The translations under genes were made by a program, and so were the position numbers. From Terriglobia bacterium (GTDB taxonomy: Bacteria > Acidobacteriota > Terriglobia > Terriglobales > Acidobacteriaceae): a stretch of 64,000 bases of DNA. Positions 1-7,387 of this stretch are shown one piece after another. The notes beneath the pieces were generated by a model that saw only the letters and a program-made list of their open reading frames with translations, made no database searches and was not told the DNA's origin. Positions within the stretch are counted from its first letter, which is position 1; every line of letters begins with the position of its first letter. The DNA is taken from positions 1-64,000 of the forward strand of contig JAIQFO010000021.1 of NCBI GenBank assembly GCA_020073215.1. The letters run 5' to 3'.

Positions 1-190
1 AAACGGATGGAGTGGTCAAGTATGCGGTAAAGAGGGATCGCCTCATCAAAAACCGTCGCGATGGACTCTGAAAGTATTTTGCTGCGACGGGCGGTTTCGA
101 CCGCCTCACGAAGCGTCAACCCAGCCCGATAGCGCTTGCCATTCTTCAAATGGCTGTACGCAAGAGCAAATTCGTATTGGGGTCATAGGT
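1..190 (-). other. Unidentified open frame entering the truncated receptor
   Basis: On the minus strand a frame different from the receptor's stays open from about position 190 to the window edge (PQYEFALAYSHLKNGKRYRA... continuing through LTLREAVETARRSK, FDEAIPLYRILDHSIR). It has no ATG of its own in the visible part, and I do not recognise the family. It may be the fragment joined to the receptor by a rearrangement. Confidence 0.3.
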
Positions 191-1387
191 CGCTCCATAC
201 GCGGCGTTATCAGCGAGAGTAGCTTGACCCTGCGTCAGCGTGGCGATGTCGGAGGCGCAATTCGGGCGTTGTGCCAGTGCGAATTCATTAGTCAAAGTTC
301 CCGGGAATGGATTGGTCCCTGCCGGCAAACCCTCCGAAAAATCAGCATAGGGCTGAGTCTCGCTGGGGCGCTCTTGAGCTGTCGGGACACGGACAAGTGG
401 AGAGGGTATTCCCTGGCGAATACGGCGACCCTCGTAGGACGTGAAGAAGAAGGTGCGGTCCTTTATGATCGGCCCGCCAAACGTCCCCCCAAACTGATTC
501 TGATTCGATTTAGGTACGTCGCAACGAACGCCGTCCACCGCCGCCAGGCAATAACCGTCGGCATTCAGCAAGGTATTCCGGAAGAACTCGTACAAGTTTC
601 CATGAAAATTGTTGGTTCCCGACTTTGTCACGACGTTGACCACCGAACCGGAGTTGCGGCCGTATTCGGCGTCGAAGGCGTTGGTGAGCACCCGAAACTC
701 TGAAATGCTGTCCGGTGATGGCTGGACCGTCGGAAGATTCACGAACTGATCGTTGGCGTCTCCGCCATTGACACTGTAATTGTTGGAACGGCCACGGCCG
801 CCATTGACCGATACTGCCCCAGACTTGTCGCTGCCATAGACGATGGAGTTGCCCGTTCCTACGGTGGACATCACACCGGGCTGTAACTGCAGCAGTTGGT
901 AGGTATCGCGGGCATTCAGCGGCAACTGGCTGACGGAGCGGTCGTTGACCACGGCGCCGAGTTGCGTGGAGGTCGTGTCGACCAGCGGCGCTTCCGAGGT
1001 GACCTCGATGACTTCCTTGCTCGCGCCGACCTGCATGCTCATGTTGAGCGTGATCACCTGGTTCACGTCCAAGACCACATTTTTCCGCACATTAGTCTTG
1101 AATCCAGAAAGATCAAAGGACAGGGTGTAAGTCCCGACCGGCACTTCGGGAAAGACATAATCTCCACTGGCGTTCGTCTTAGTGTCGCGGGCGATCCCGG
1201 TTGCCTCATTGGTGGCGGTGACCTTCACATTCGCCAGCACGGCGCCGCTGGAATCGGCAACGCGGCCGAGGATGCGGCCTCCGGTGCTCTGGGCAGACAG
1301 GAGCGTGGAGAAGATCAGGCAAAGGCTCAGAACCGAGTTCAACAACACGAGCCCACGATACATCCGGGACAATCTTGACGACGGCAT
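146..1387 (-). pseudogene. TonB-dependent receptor, Oar-like, 3' truncated
   Basis: Outer-membrane receptor of the acidobacterial Oar/carboxypeptidase-regulatory family. What is present: a signal peptide (about residues 1-32, ending LLSAQS), a carboxypeptidase-regulatory-like beta-sandwich (GRVADSSGAVL... to about 120), then a plug domain (PLNARD, VNGGRG, SISEFRV, NVVTKSGTN, GGPIIKDRTFFF). The reading frame stops at residue 413 after DPNTNLLLRTAI, just where family members enter the beta-barrel; full-length members are about 1000-1200 residues. Translating on past the stop in other frames gives no barrel-like sequence. A different open frame (ALAYSHLKNGKRYRAG...) runs off the window edge, so a rearrangement or insertion junction is likely rather than a simple frameshift. 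Called a pseudogene by inference; an expressed plug-only fragment cannot be excluded. Confidence 0.75.
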
Positions 1388-1437
1388 GGGAAGGGTCCTC
1401 CAGTTCTCCGGGGCAATTTTCTTGGATCCAAATTCAA

Positions 1438-1477
1438 CTTGCGCGCGACCTAAACCTTGCTATAATCGCGCAAGGTT
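1438..1477 (+). promoter_or_regulatory. Promoter with overlapping palindrome upstream of MerR/Xre/cupin gene
   Basis: A sigma70-type promoter can be read as TTGCGC (1439-1444), 16-bp spacer, TATAAT (1461-1466). A perfect 8-bp inverted repeat AACCTTGC (1453-1460) / GCAAGGTT (1470-1477) brackets the -10 box, and CTTGCGCG near the -35 echoes the right arm. MerR-family regulators bind palindromes inside promoters, so autoregulation of the gene at 1548 (and perhaps of the divergent receptor gene) is the natural inference. Confidence 0.55.
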
Positions 1478-1547
1478 ATTGGTTCCGCAGCCCGCTGTCA
1501 AGCGGAAAAGCGTTCCCCCGCTTCTACCAAAATTCATAGGGGTACTC

Positions 1548-2345
1548 ATGCTGGCCGACGCTCAGAGCTACCTCAAAATCGGCGACGTAGCGCGACTGGT
1601 GGGGATCTCGCCCTCGGCGATTCGCGCCTGGGAGAAGTTCGGCCTCACCCATCCACAACGCACGGAAAGCAAGTATCGTCTTTATACGAGCGACGACGTG
1701 CGCCTGCTGAAAAAAGCGCGCTACCTGCGCAAAGTGCGTGGACTGAACGCGGTCGCCATCGCGCAGATGCTGAAGCGCGAAGGAACGATCAAACATGCTG
1801 CCCACAGCGGCACGGCCGCGATTGGCCCGCAGTTGCGCCGGTTGCGCGCCCAGCGCGGCCGCAGCCTCGCCGAAGTCGCCGCCGCCGCCGGAATTTCGAT
1901 TGGCTTCCTCAGCGCGCTCGAACGCTCGCAGATGAGCGCCTCCGTCGGCACGCTGCGCCGCCTGGCACGCTACTACCGCACCAACATCCTGGAGTTTTTC
2001 GATGCCACCGAAATGAATACCCGATTGGTGCGTCCGCCCAAGCGCAAGGTGCTCGATGCCGGGCCCGGGGTGCGCATGGAGTTGCTCGCCTGGGGCAACA
2101 AAGTCATGGAGCCGCACCTGTTCCGCATCGCGCCTCAGGCCGGAAGTGGCGAGTCCTACACCCACGAAGGCGAGGAGTTCCTGTTCGTGCTGCGCGGAGA
2201 ACTGCAGATCGCACTCGACGGCGAGGAGTACCACCTGAAGCGCGGCGACAGCTTTTATTTTGAGAGCGCCACGCCGCATCACTGGAAAAATCCCGGCCGC
2301 AGCGAGGCCTGGCTGCTGTGGGTCAACACTCCGCCAACGTTCTGA
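1548..2345 (+). CDS. MerR-type/Xre-type/cupin transcriptional regulator
   Basis: A 265-residue regulator with three parts: a MerR-like winged HTH (about 8-75, YLKIGDVARLVGISPSAIRAWEK... YRLYTSDDVRLL), a Cro/C1-type HTH (about 95-148, LRRLRAQRGRSLAEVAAAAGIS, FLSALERSQ), and a C-terminal cupin (about 185-262, HEGEEFLFVLRGELQ, GDSFYFESATPHHW). The Xre+cupin pair is a common architecture of small-molecule-responsive repressors; an additional MerR domain is less common. ATG at 1548 is chosen because AGGGG sits 5 nt upstream; the frame is open far 5' but that part is antisense to the receptor. The ligand is unknown. The gene is divergent from the receptor and has a palindrome on its promoter. Confidence 0.85.
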   Translation: MLADAQSYLKIGDVARLVGISPSAIRAWEKFGLTHPQRTESKYRLYTSDDVRLLKKARYLRKVRGLNAVAIAQMLKREGTIKHAAHSGTAAIGPQLRRLRAQRGRSLAEVAAAAGISIGFLSALERSQMSASVGTLRRLARYYRTNILEFFDATEMNTRLVRPPKRKVLDAGPGVRMELLAWGNKVMEPHLFRIAPQAGSGESYTHEGEEFLFVLRGELQIALDGEEYHLKRGDSFYFESATPHHWKNPGRSEAWLLWVNTPPTF

Positions 2346-2383
2346 GCACTCCCTAAAGAGGAGCGGCGGTCTCTTCCTTATTG

Positions 2384-3073
2384 TTACTCGTGCAGGACAA
2401 CGCTAAGCAGCGAACTGTGCACCTGCAATCCGCCGTTGTACTTAATGAAGCCGAGCTTTCTGAATTTGTTCATGAAGAAATTCACCCTGGAGCGGGTGGT
2501 GCCAACCATTTCCGCCAGAGTCTCCTGACTCACGTTTGGGTGCACGGTCTCAGGGACGGTTTCTTTTCCGAACCGGGACAGTATCAAAAGCGCTCGCGCC
2601 AGTCGCTTCTCGCTCGAATTGAACAGTTGATCGACCAGGTCCGCTTGCGTGCGGTTGTGACGTTCCACCACGTAGGCGACAAACAGGTCGGACAACTCGT
2701 GTTCCTCGTGGAGCGTGCGCTGCATCCGCTTTTTTTCAATCCTTAGGACGGAGCAGTCCGTAATTGGGGTAGCGGTTGCCAGGCGGATGGGTTGATCCGA
2801 GGCGAGGCATCCTTCGCCCAGGAAATCGCCCGGGCCGAGAAGCGCGATGGTTGCTTCCTTGCCTTGTTTCGAGAGCACGCTGAGCCGCACGCTTCCCTGT
2901 TGAATGTAGAACACCGCGTCCGCACGCTCGCCTTGGGAAAAAACGGCCTGCTTCGGTCGATAGCTATGGACCGTCCTGCCGACTCCCGCGTTCAACAAAA
3001 AGGCATGAGGATCAAAGACCATGGGTTGCTTCTGGGTACGGCGCTTTGTCGGCAACCGGCGACGCGATGGCAT
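2384..3073 (-). CDS. Crp/Fnr family transcriptional regulator
   Basis: A 229-residue DNA-binding regulator. An N-terminal cyclic-nucleotide-binding-like beta-roll (YRPKQAVFSQGERADAVFYI, GSVRLSVLSKQGKEATIALL, GDFLGEGCL) is joined by a long dimer helix to a C-terminal HTH_Crp domain (PNVSQETLAEMVGTTRSRVNFFMNKFRKLGFI). There is no N-terminal cysteine cluster, so an Fe-S oxygen sensor like Fnr is unlikely. ATG at 3073 is preferred over an in-frame ATG at 3088 because AGGAGG (3079-3084) lies 5 nt upstream. The gene is convergent with the MerR/cupin gene. A perfect Crp-like half-site palindrome elsewhere in the window (20536-20551) is a candidate target of this class of protein, but no direct link is shown. 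Confidence 0.88.
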   Translation of the reverse strand: MPSRRRLPTKRRTQKQPMVFDPHAFLLNAGVGRTVHSYRPKQAVFSQGERADAVFYIQQGSVRLSVLSKQGKEATIALLGPGDFLGEGCLASDQPIRLATATPITDCSVLRIEKKRMQRTLHEEHELSDLFVAYVVERHNRTQADLVDQLFNSSEKRLARALLILSRFGKETVPETVHPNVSQETLAEMVGTTRSRVNFFMNKFRKLGFIKYNGGLQVHSSLLSVVLHE

Positions 3074-3443
3074 AGGAACCTCCTGCACCCCATGCGGGAG
3101 TCGTTTTTTGGATTTATTTTGCCACGACCCGCTCCATCCTTTCCAGTCAAAATCGTACCCGCGAAGAAGGCCCGCAACCCAGGAAGATTTCTTGTTGTAC
3201 CGCGAGAGCCGCGTACCGGCCGATCGACCGTCGACCTATGCCAAAGCACGAGCATGTGTGCACTTTTGAACAGACAAAGCTCAGACGCTCGGTCAAACTT
3301 ACGGCCAACGCTGTGGGGAAAATTGAACGTTGAACGTTAGGGTCTGTGTTCCTTTGTCCGTAAAAGAAGGGCAGTTCCGCCTCATGAACGCCTCTAGATC
3401 ATCCCTCCCCAGAGGCGGGGCTGCCCATTTTTTGGGGGTGCCA
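3074..3443. other. Intergenic region between Crp/Fnr and response-regulator genes
   Basis: About 370 bp between divergent genes, so it must hold both promoters. It contains a GC-rich stretch (CGGCCGATCGACCGTCGACC near 3218-3237). I see no convincing further gene; possible upstream in-frame ATGs for the receiver gene at 3330 and 3384 lack a well-placed Shine-Dalgarno. Confidence 0.4.
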
Positions 3444-3851
3444 ATGAGTCGGACCTATGAAGGACGGCCGAGTCGAGCCTATGAAGGACAGCCGAAAGTG
3501 CTCCTCTGTATCGATGACAGCCAGGCCGTTCTGGACTACGAGAGACGGATACTCGAACGATCGGGGTACATTGTGGTTACGGCTGTGTCCGCGCGACGAG
3601 GGCTGAGACTTGCGACGATCTTCAGTTTTGACGCGGTGCTTCTCGATTACCACATGCCCGAGATGAATGGGCACCAGGTTGCTTATGAAATACGGCGTCT
3701 CCGGCCAGACACTCCCGTGGTCATGTTTTCCGGCAGTGAGATTCCAGAGGAGACTCGCCAACTGGTCGATGCCGTCGTACCCAAAGCCGAGGTCCCCAGT
3801 GGATTATTGCCGACCGTCACTCGACTCTGCGAGCGGTCATCCGTCGATTGA
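3444..3851 (+). CDS. Single-domain response regulator (receiver only)
   Basis: A 135-residue cytoplasmic receiver (CheY-like) domain without an output domain. Acidic pocket CIDDS, phospho-acceptor Asp in AVLLDYHMPEMNG, switch Ser in VVMFSGSE, and conserved Lys in VVPKAE are all present. ATG at 3444 was chosen because GGGGG lies 5 nt upstream; in-frame ATGs at 3330 and 3384 would add 38 or 20 residues. The N-terminus begins with a tandem octapeptide, SRTYEGRP then SRAYEGQP, visible as a 24-bp direct duplication in the DNA. No sensor kinase is adjacent, so the partner is unknown. Confidence 0.8.
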   Translation: MSRTYEGRPSRAYEGQPKVLLCIDDSQAVLDYERRILERSGYIVVTAVSARRGLRLATIFSFDAVLLDYHMPEMNGHQVAYEIRRLRPDTPVVMFSGSEIPEETRQLVDAVVPKAEVPSGLLPTVTRLCERSSVD

Positions 3852-3970
3852 ACTTCGCGCCAATTTCGCGCCACCGAGTTAGACCACGGATCGCGCGGTG
3901 GTTCGCATTGCGTGAATGAATGGTCCCAGATCGGGACAACCCTACTCCTTCGCAAAGCACTGCACGGGGG

Positions 3971-5842
3971 CTAGGCTCGGACGCCATCCCGGGGCTCCGT
4001 CTTTCCCGGAGTAAACCATTTCAGCTGGAGGTGTCGTTCGCGGCGGCTCTCTTCTTCCAGGTGGCGGGTGCGCGCCTTCAGCAGATCGTTGAGAGATACC
4101 AGACCCAGGAATTGTCGCGTGGTGCGCTCCACGACCGGCAATCGTGTGCAGCCTTTTTCCACCATGCGATATACCACCACCCGCAGCGGTTCGTCTGGAT
4201 AGGCTTCAACCGCATTGGTTCGTACCAGGTCACCGATCGGCAATCCTGGGACTGCATCCCCATTGTGCTCCATCTGCTGGCTTATATCGCCCCGCGTTAC
4301 CACACCGACCAGTTGTCCCTCCGGGTTCACGACCGGGAGCAAGCGCTGCTCCTGGCGGTGATCCAAGCGCAACGACGGCCAGATTTCGCCCAGCGTACTG
4401 CCCGCCGCCAATACCGCAACCTTGGTTCGCATAACCTCGCGCACAAAAAGAATTTCGAGAGGATCGACGGCATACTCGCGGCTCAGGTGATAGCCACGGC
4501 GCGCAACTTTCTCGGTCAAGATGGACCGGCGCAGCGTCAAGACCGTAAAACCGTGAGCGACGACGCCGGCAACCAGCAACGGCAAAAAGACGTTGGCGTC
4601 GTGGGTCAACTCAAAGGCAAAAACAATGCTGGTGAAGGGAGCACGCATCGTGCCGGCAAGAATGGCGCCCATGCTGATCAGCGGCCAGAAACCCGCACCT
4701 TCATAGGGAAGAACCATGGCCTCGAGGCCCCCCAGTGCTCCGCCCATCATCAGCAGCGGCGCCAGAACTCCGCCCGATGTGCCCGAACCCAGCGATACTG
4801 CCCAGATGAACCACTTGACGAGCAGAACGCCGAGAATCACGTGGGTGGTGACGCTGCCCTGAAGCAGCGCGCCAATCGTGTCGTAACCTACGCCCAGAGC
4901 TTGCGGAAAAACCAGGCCGCCCAACCCGATGGCCAGTCCGCCGATTGCCGGCCACCACATCCAGTGGAGCTTGAGCCGCTGGAATGCATCTTCGGCGGCG
5001 TACACCGAGAGTGTCAGCAAGGCGGATAGTGCTCCGGCGAGAAGGCCGACGAGCACGCAGGCGAGCAGTGCCCTTGGCCCTATGAACAATGGATGGACCG
5101 GCACGGGAAACAAGGGGCCGAATCCCAGGATATATCGTCGCACCACGGCGGCCATGGCACTCGCCAGCCCAACCGGAATCAGGCTTCGCGGTTTCCATTC
5201 AAAAAGCAATAACTCGACAGCCAACAGCACGGCGGCCACCGGCGCGGCAAAGGTGGCGGACATTCCTCCGGCGGCGCCGGCCACGAGGAGCGTTTTGCGC
5301 TCGGCGCTGGTCAGGTGAAACAACTGAGCGATCATGGAGCCGACCGCCCCGCCCGTCATGATAATGGGGCCTTCGGCGCCGAAGGGGCCGCCGGAACCGA
5401 TGGAGATGGCCGAAGAGAGCGGTTTGAGGATCGCGACTTTCGGCTCTATGCGGCTCCCGTTGAGCAGAATCGACTCGATCGCCTCCGGTATGCCATGGCC
5501 GCGTATGCGCTCCGAACCATACTTCGCCATGACGCCGATGATGAGAGCTCCGGCAATCGGGACAAAGACGCTGTAAACGCCAAGATGGTTCCCCACGGGC
5601 GAAACCATGGTTGTGTTCCACCGGCCAAAATAGAACAGATTGGTGAAGAAACCGATCAGTCGCAGCAAGGCGAGAGCGACAAATGCGCAAACCACACCAA
5701 TCAGCGTGGCCAGCAAGGAGATGGGAACAACGCGCCAGTTCGTGGTGAAGTCTCCTAACTTGCCGTTGCCGTCGCCGTCTTGCGGGTGGACGGCCTTCAG
5801 GGTGTCGTCGAAGGTTGCTTTCGCGTCTCTTTGTGTCGCCAT
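3971..5842 (-). CDS. ClC-type chloride channel/transporter with CBS domains
   Basis: A 623-residue inner-membrane anion channel or H+/Cl- antiporter. The ClC core (about 35-440) has many hydrophobic helices and the family motifs: GHGIPE in place of the usual GSGIP filter, GSGGPFGAEGPI with the gating-position glutamate, and GSGTSGGVLAPLLMMGG. A C-terminal CBS pair follows (about 465-595; REVMRTKVAVL, LLPVVNPEGQLVGVVTRGDI, TRLPVVERTTRQFLGLVSLNDLL). CBS pairs usually sense adenine nucleotides. The His in the selectivity filter occurs in a subset of bacterial ClC-CBS proteins and may alter anion preference. The gene stands alone on its strand. No clear Shine-Dalgarno precedes ATG 5842, but the N-terminus fits the family. 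Confidence 0.9.
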   Translation of the reverse strand: MATQRDAKATFDDTLKAVHPQDGDGNGKLGDFTTNWRVVPISLLATLIGVVCAFVALALLRLIGFFTNLFYFGRWNTTMVSPVGNHLGVYSVFVPIAGALIIGVMAKYGSERIRGHGIPEAIESILLNGSRIEPKVAILKPLSSAISIGSGGPFGAEGPIIMTGGAVGSMIAQLFHLTSAERKTLLVAGAAGGMSATFAAPVAAVLLAVELLLFEWKPRSLIPVGLASAMAAVVRRYILGFGPLFPVPVHPLFIGPRALLACVLVGLLAGALSALLTLSVYAAEDAFQRLKLHWMWWPAIGGLAIGLGGLVFPQALGVGYDTIGALLQGSVTTHVILGVLLVKWFIWAVSLGSGTSGGVLAPLLMMGGALGGLEAMVLPYEGAGFWPLISMGAILAGTMRAPFTSIVFAFELTHDANVFLPLLVAGVVAHGFTVLTLRRSILTEKVARRGYHLSREYAVDPLEILFVREVMRTKVAVLAAGSTLGEIWPSLRLDHRQEQRLLPVVNPEGQLVGVVTRGDISQQMEHNGDAVPGLPIGDLVRTNAVEAYPDEPLRVVVYRMVEKGCTRLPVVERTTRQFLGLVSLNDLLKARTRHLEEESRRERHLQLKWFTPGKTEPRDGVRA

Positions 5843-5979
5843 GCAGGGGTTGTTTGCCGGTATCGGTCCGTGTATCTATCGTAACACGATATATTGCCGG
5901 ACAACCCCTCGGCTCACTCTCTGGGCGCGGAGCCGAAGGGGTGGGCCGCGCTGCCGCTGGCAGCATCACGCCGAGGGTA

Positions 5980-6021
5980 CCCCGTCCTTGTGTCTGCGTT
6001 CTTTGCAGACACAGAGCGGGG
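5980..6021 (+). repeat. Palindromic interspersed element, copy 1
   Basis: Hairpin with 8-bp core arms GTGTCTGC (5990-5997) / GCAGACAC (6005-6012), loop GTTCTTT, and outer arms CCCCG/CGGGG. It is followed by GATTTTGACGTCC. It matches, in opposite orientation, the element at 6173-6208: shared start CCCCGTCCTTGT, shared GCGTTCTTTGC core and a similar GACTTTGACCTCC flank. Confidence 0.65.
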
Positions 6022-6172
6022 ATTTTGACGTCCTATCCCCACCATGACTCCCATCCGTTCTCTCTTCCGAGACTCAATTTCCACCACTCCTTCAACGCCG
6101 GAAACATAGTGACGGAAAACTCCAGACGCTAGAATTTCCTCATGGTTCTCCCGCGATTGTGGAGGTCAAAGT

Positions 6173-6208
6173 CCCCGTCCTGTCGCAAAGAACGCGACAA
6201 GGACGGGG
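6173..6208 (-). repeat. Palindromic interspersed element, copy 2 (inverted)
   Basis: Hairpin of 14 paired bases with one bulged A: CCCCGTCCTGTCGC (6173-6186), loop AAAGAAC, GCGACA-A-GGACGGGG (6194-6208). Read on the minus strand it aligns to copy 1 over about 50 bp including flanks. It may also act as a transcription terminator for the minus-strand gene ending at 6347. Confidence 0.65.
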
Positions 6209-6287
6209 CGCCCTTTGGGTTTTGAAAATGAGTTGCGGTAGGGTGGGCCACTCGCCTCGCGCAGGAACCAAAAAGGATATTCCTCCG

Positions 6288-6324
6288 CCCAGGTTAGCGC
6301 CCAAAGATCGGGCGCGAACCTGGG
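6288..6324 (-). terminator. Strong stem-loop just after the beta-propeller gene
   Basis: Fifteen-base arms CCCAGGTTAGCGCCC (6288-6302) and GGGCGCGAACCTGGG (6310-6324) with one mismatch and the 7-nt loop AAAGATC. It lies 23 bp past the minus-strand stop at 6347, so termination is likely; a T-run (CCTTTTTGG on the minus strand) appears only about 14 nt further on. It could instead be a third member of the palindrome family. Confidence 0.45.
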
Positions 6325-6346
6325 GCACCAGGCGCACAGCCATTCT

Positions 6347-7177
6347 CTAGAACGGAACTCTAAACGCAATGTTGTGCACGAACGCCAAGCCGGTATTCAG
6401 GATCGGTGTGGCCACACCTGTAGTGGTATCGACAGTGTAGACGCGCGAATGTGGCACATAATCGGCGACATAAAAAGTCCGGCGGCTATCAATGGCAAGG
6501 CCCATTACCCCCACCAGGCGGGCCGCCGGCGCGGTGTACAAGTCAACTATCTTCGTCGCCGTTCCGGTGGATGTGTCAATGCTGAACAATGTGCTTGCGC
6601 TGTTGACCCCGTACAGCTTCCCGTCGGGCGCAAAGGCCAGCGCCATGAGAAATCCCGAAGTACCCGAAGCATCTGAAGAATCCAGCACACCGGTGGACCC
6701 TATCCGGGTAGCCTGGCCCGTCCCGCGATCCACGGTGTACAGGCTGTTGAAATCCGGATTGCCAGTATCGAATTGTCCGATAGCGTAGAGAGTACCGTTG
6801 CGCGAGCAGGTCATGCCCATGATGTCCAACGTTTGGCCCGGCGGCAGCGGTGAGCCAACTACCGTGCCTGCCCCTGTGTTCAGATTGAGGGTGGCCAACT
6901 GCGCCTTGTTCGGGTCGAATGGGCTGGTTATCGTGTAAGGCACTAACCCCCCCGGCGGGCAAAATGCCAAGGAAAGCGCACCAGGTCCGATAGGGCCGAT
7001 GACCCTGACCGTCTGGGCTTTCAAGCTAAAGGCCGCCAGTTTGTTGTCGCCATTGTCGATGGCGTAGAGCGGTTTTGGTTGTGCGGCCGATCTCGCTGGG
7101 GTGAACACGACCAAAGGCAGCAACGTTAGGCCTGCGAAAACGGCAGCAACGATTCTTGGTCTCAATCCAGTTTCCAT
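6347..7177 (-). CDS. Secreted beta-propeller protein (DUF4394/SMP-30-like style)
   Basis: A 276-residue exported protein. A signal peptide (about 1-33; PRIVAAVFAGLTLLPLVVF, cleavage near ARSAAQ) is followed by repeated short strands of the YAID/LYTVD/LFSIDTSTGTA/VYTVDTTTGVA kind with GKLYGV and LAFAPDG motifs, typical of a six-bladed propeller. No catalytic residues are recognisable. ATG 7177 was chosen over an upstream in-frame start at 7258 because GGAGG sits 9 nt before it and the signal peptide then begins properly. Divergent from the winged-helix/TPR regulator at 7388. Confidence 0.75.
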   Translation of the reverse strand: METGLRPRIVAAVFAGLTLLPLVVFTPARSAAQPKPLYAIDNGDNKLAAFSLKAQTVRVIGPIGPGALSLAFCPPGGLVPYTITSPFDPNKAQLATLNLNTGAGTVVGSPLPPGQTLDIMGMTCSRNGTLYAIGQFDTGNPDFNSLYTVDRGTGQATRIGSTGVLDSSDASGTSGFLMALAFAPDGKLYGVNSASTLFSIDTSTGTATKIVDLYTAPAARLVGVMGLAIDSRRTFYVADYVPHSRVYTVDTTTGVATPILNTGLAFVHNIAFRVPF

Positions 7178-7264
7178 GACTCCACTCCTCCACTTAGTGT
7201 GTGTCTTCTCCGCTGTTCTGCGCCAGGGCCGCTGCAGCGTCAATGCACTGCGGATCACGGCAAG

Positions 7265-7309
7265 GACAAAGCTTGGTCACGAGGTAATCCACTGAAAAGA
7301 CAAAGCTTG
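7265..7309. promoter_or_regulatory. Direct repeat pair in divergent promoter region
   Basis: The 11-mer GACAAAGCTTG occurs at 7265-7275 and again at 7299-7309, 34 bp apart (about three helical turns), inside the 210-bp gap between the beta-propeller gene and the winged-helix regulator. OmpR/CadC-type winged helices bind direct repeats, so this is a candidate operator for the regulator at 7388. Confidence 0.35.
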
Positions 7310-7387
7310 TCCCCGGACATCACAGGACATGGAAGAGCGCTTGCCTTGCCAAAACCCAAGGGGTAAGCTCTGGGCGGCGGGTGAGGG

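Larger units (their letters stand above)
5843..6346. other. Gene-free region with three stem-loops
   Basis: About 500 bp holding the upstream region of the ClC gene and the 3' flank of the beta-propeller gene. It contains two inverted copies of one palindromic element (5980-6021 and 6173-6208) and a third strong palindrome (6288-6324). Short open frames here have no ribosome site or recognisable domain and read through the palindromes, so I do not call them genes. Confidence 0.6.

Noticed and set aside
2356-2375. Hairpin AAGAG-N10-CTCTT between convergent genes as a terminator
   Set aside because: Only five base pairs and no proper T-run; too weak to call.
3920-5029. 369-codon plus-strand frame opposite the ClC channel
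   Set aside because: Antisense shadow; the minus strand encodes the ClC and CBS motifs.
6140-6369. Overlapping 60-70 codon open frames on both strands
   Set aside because: They read through strong palindromes, have no ribosome sites and no domain; they are explained by the repeat elements.
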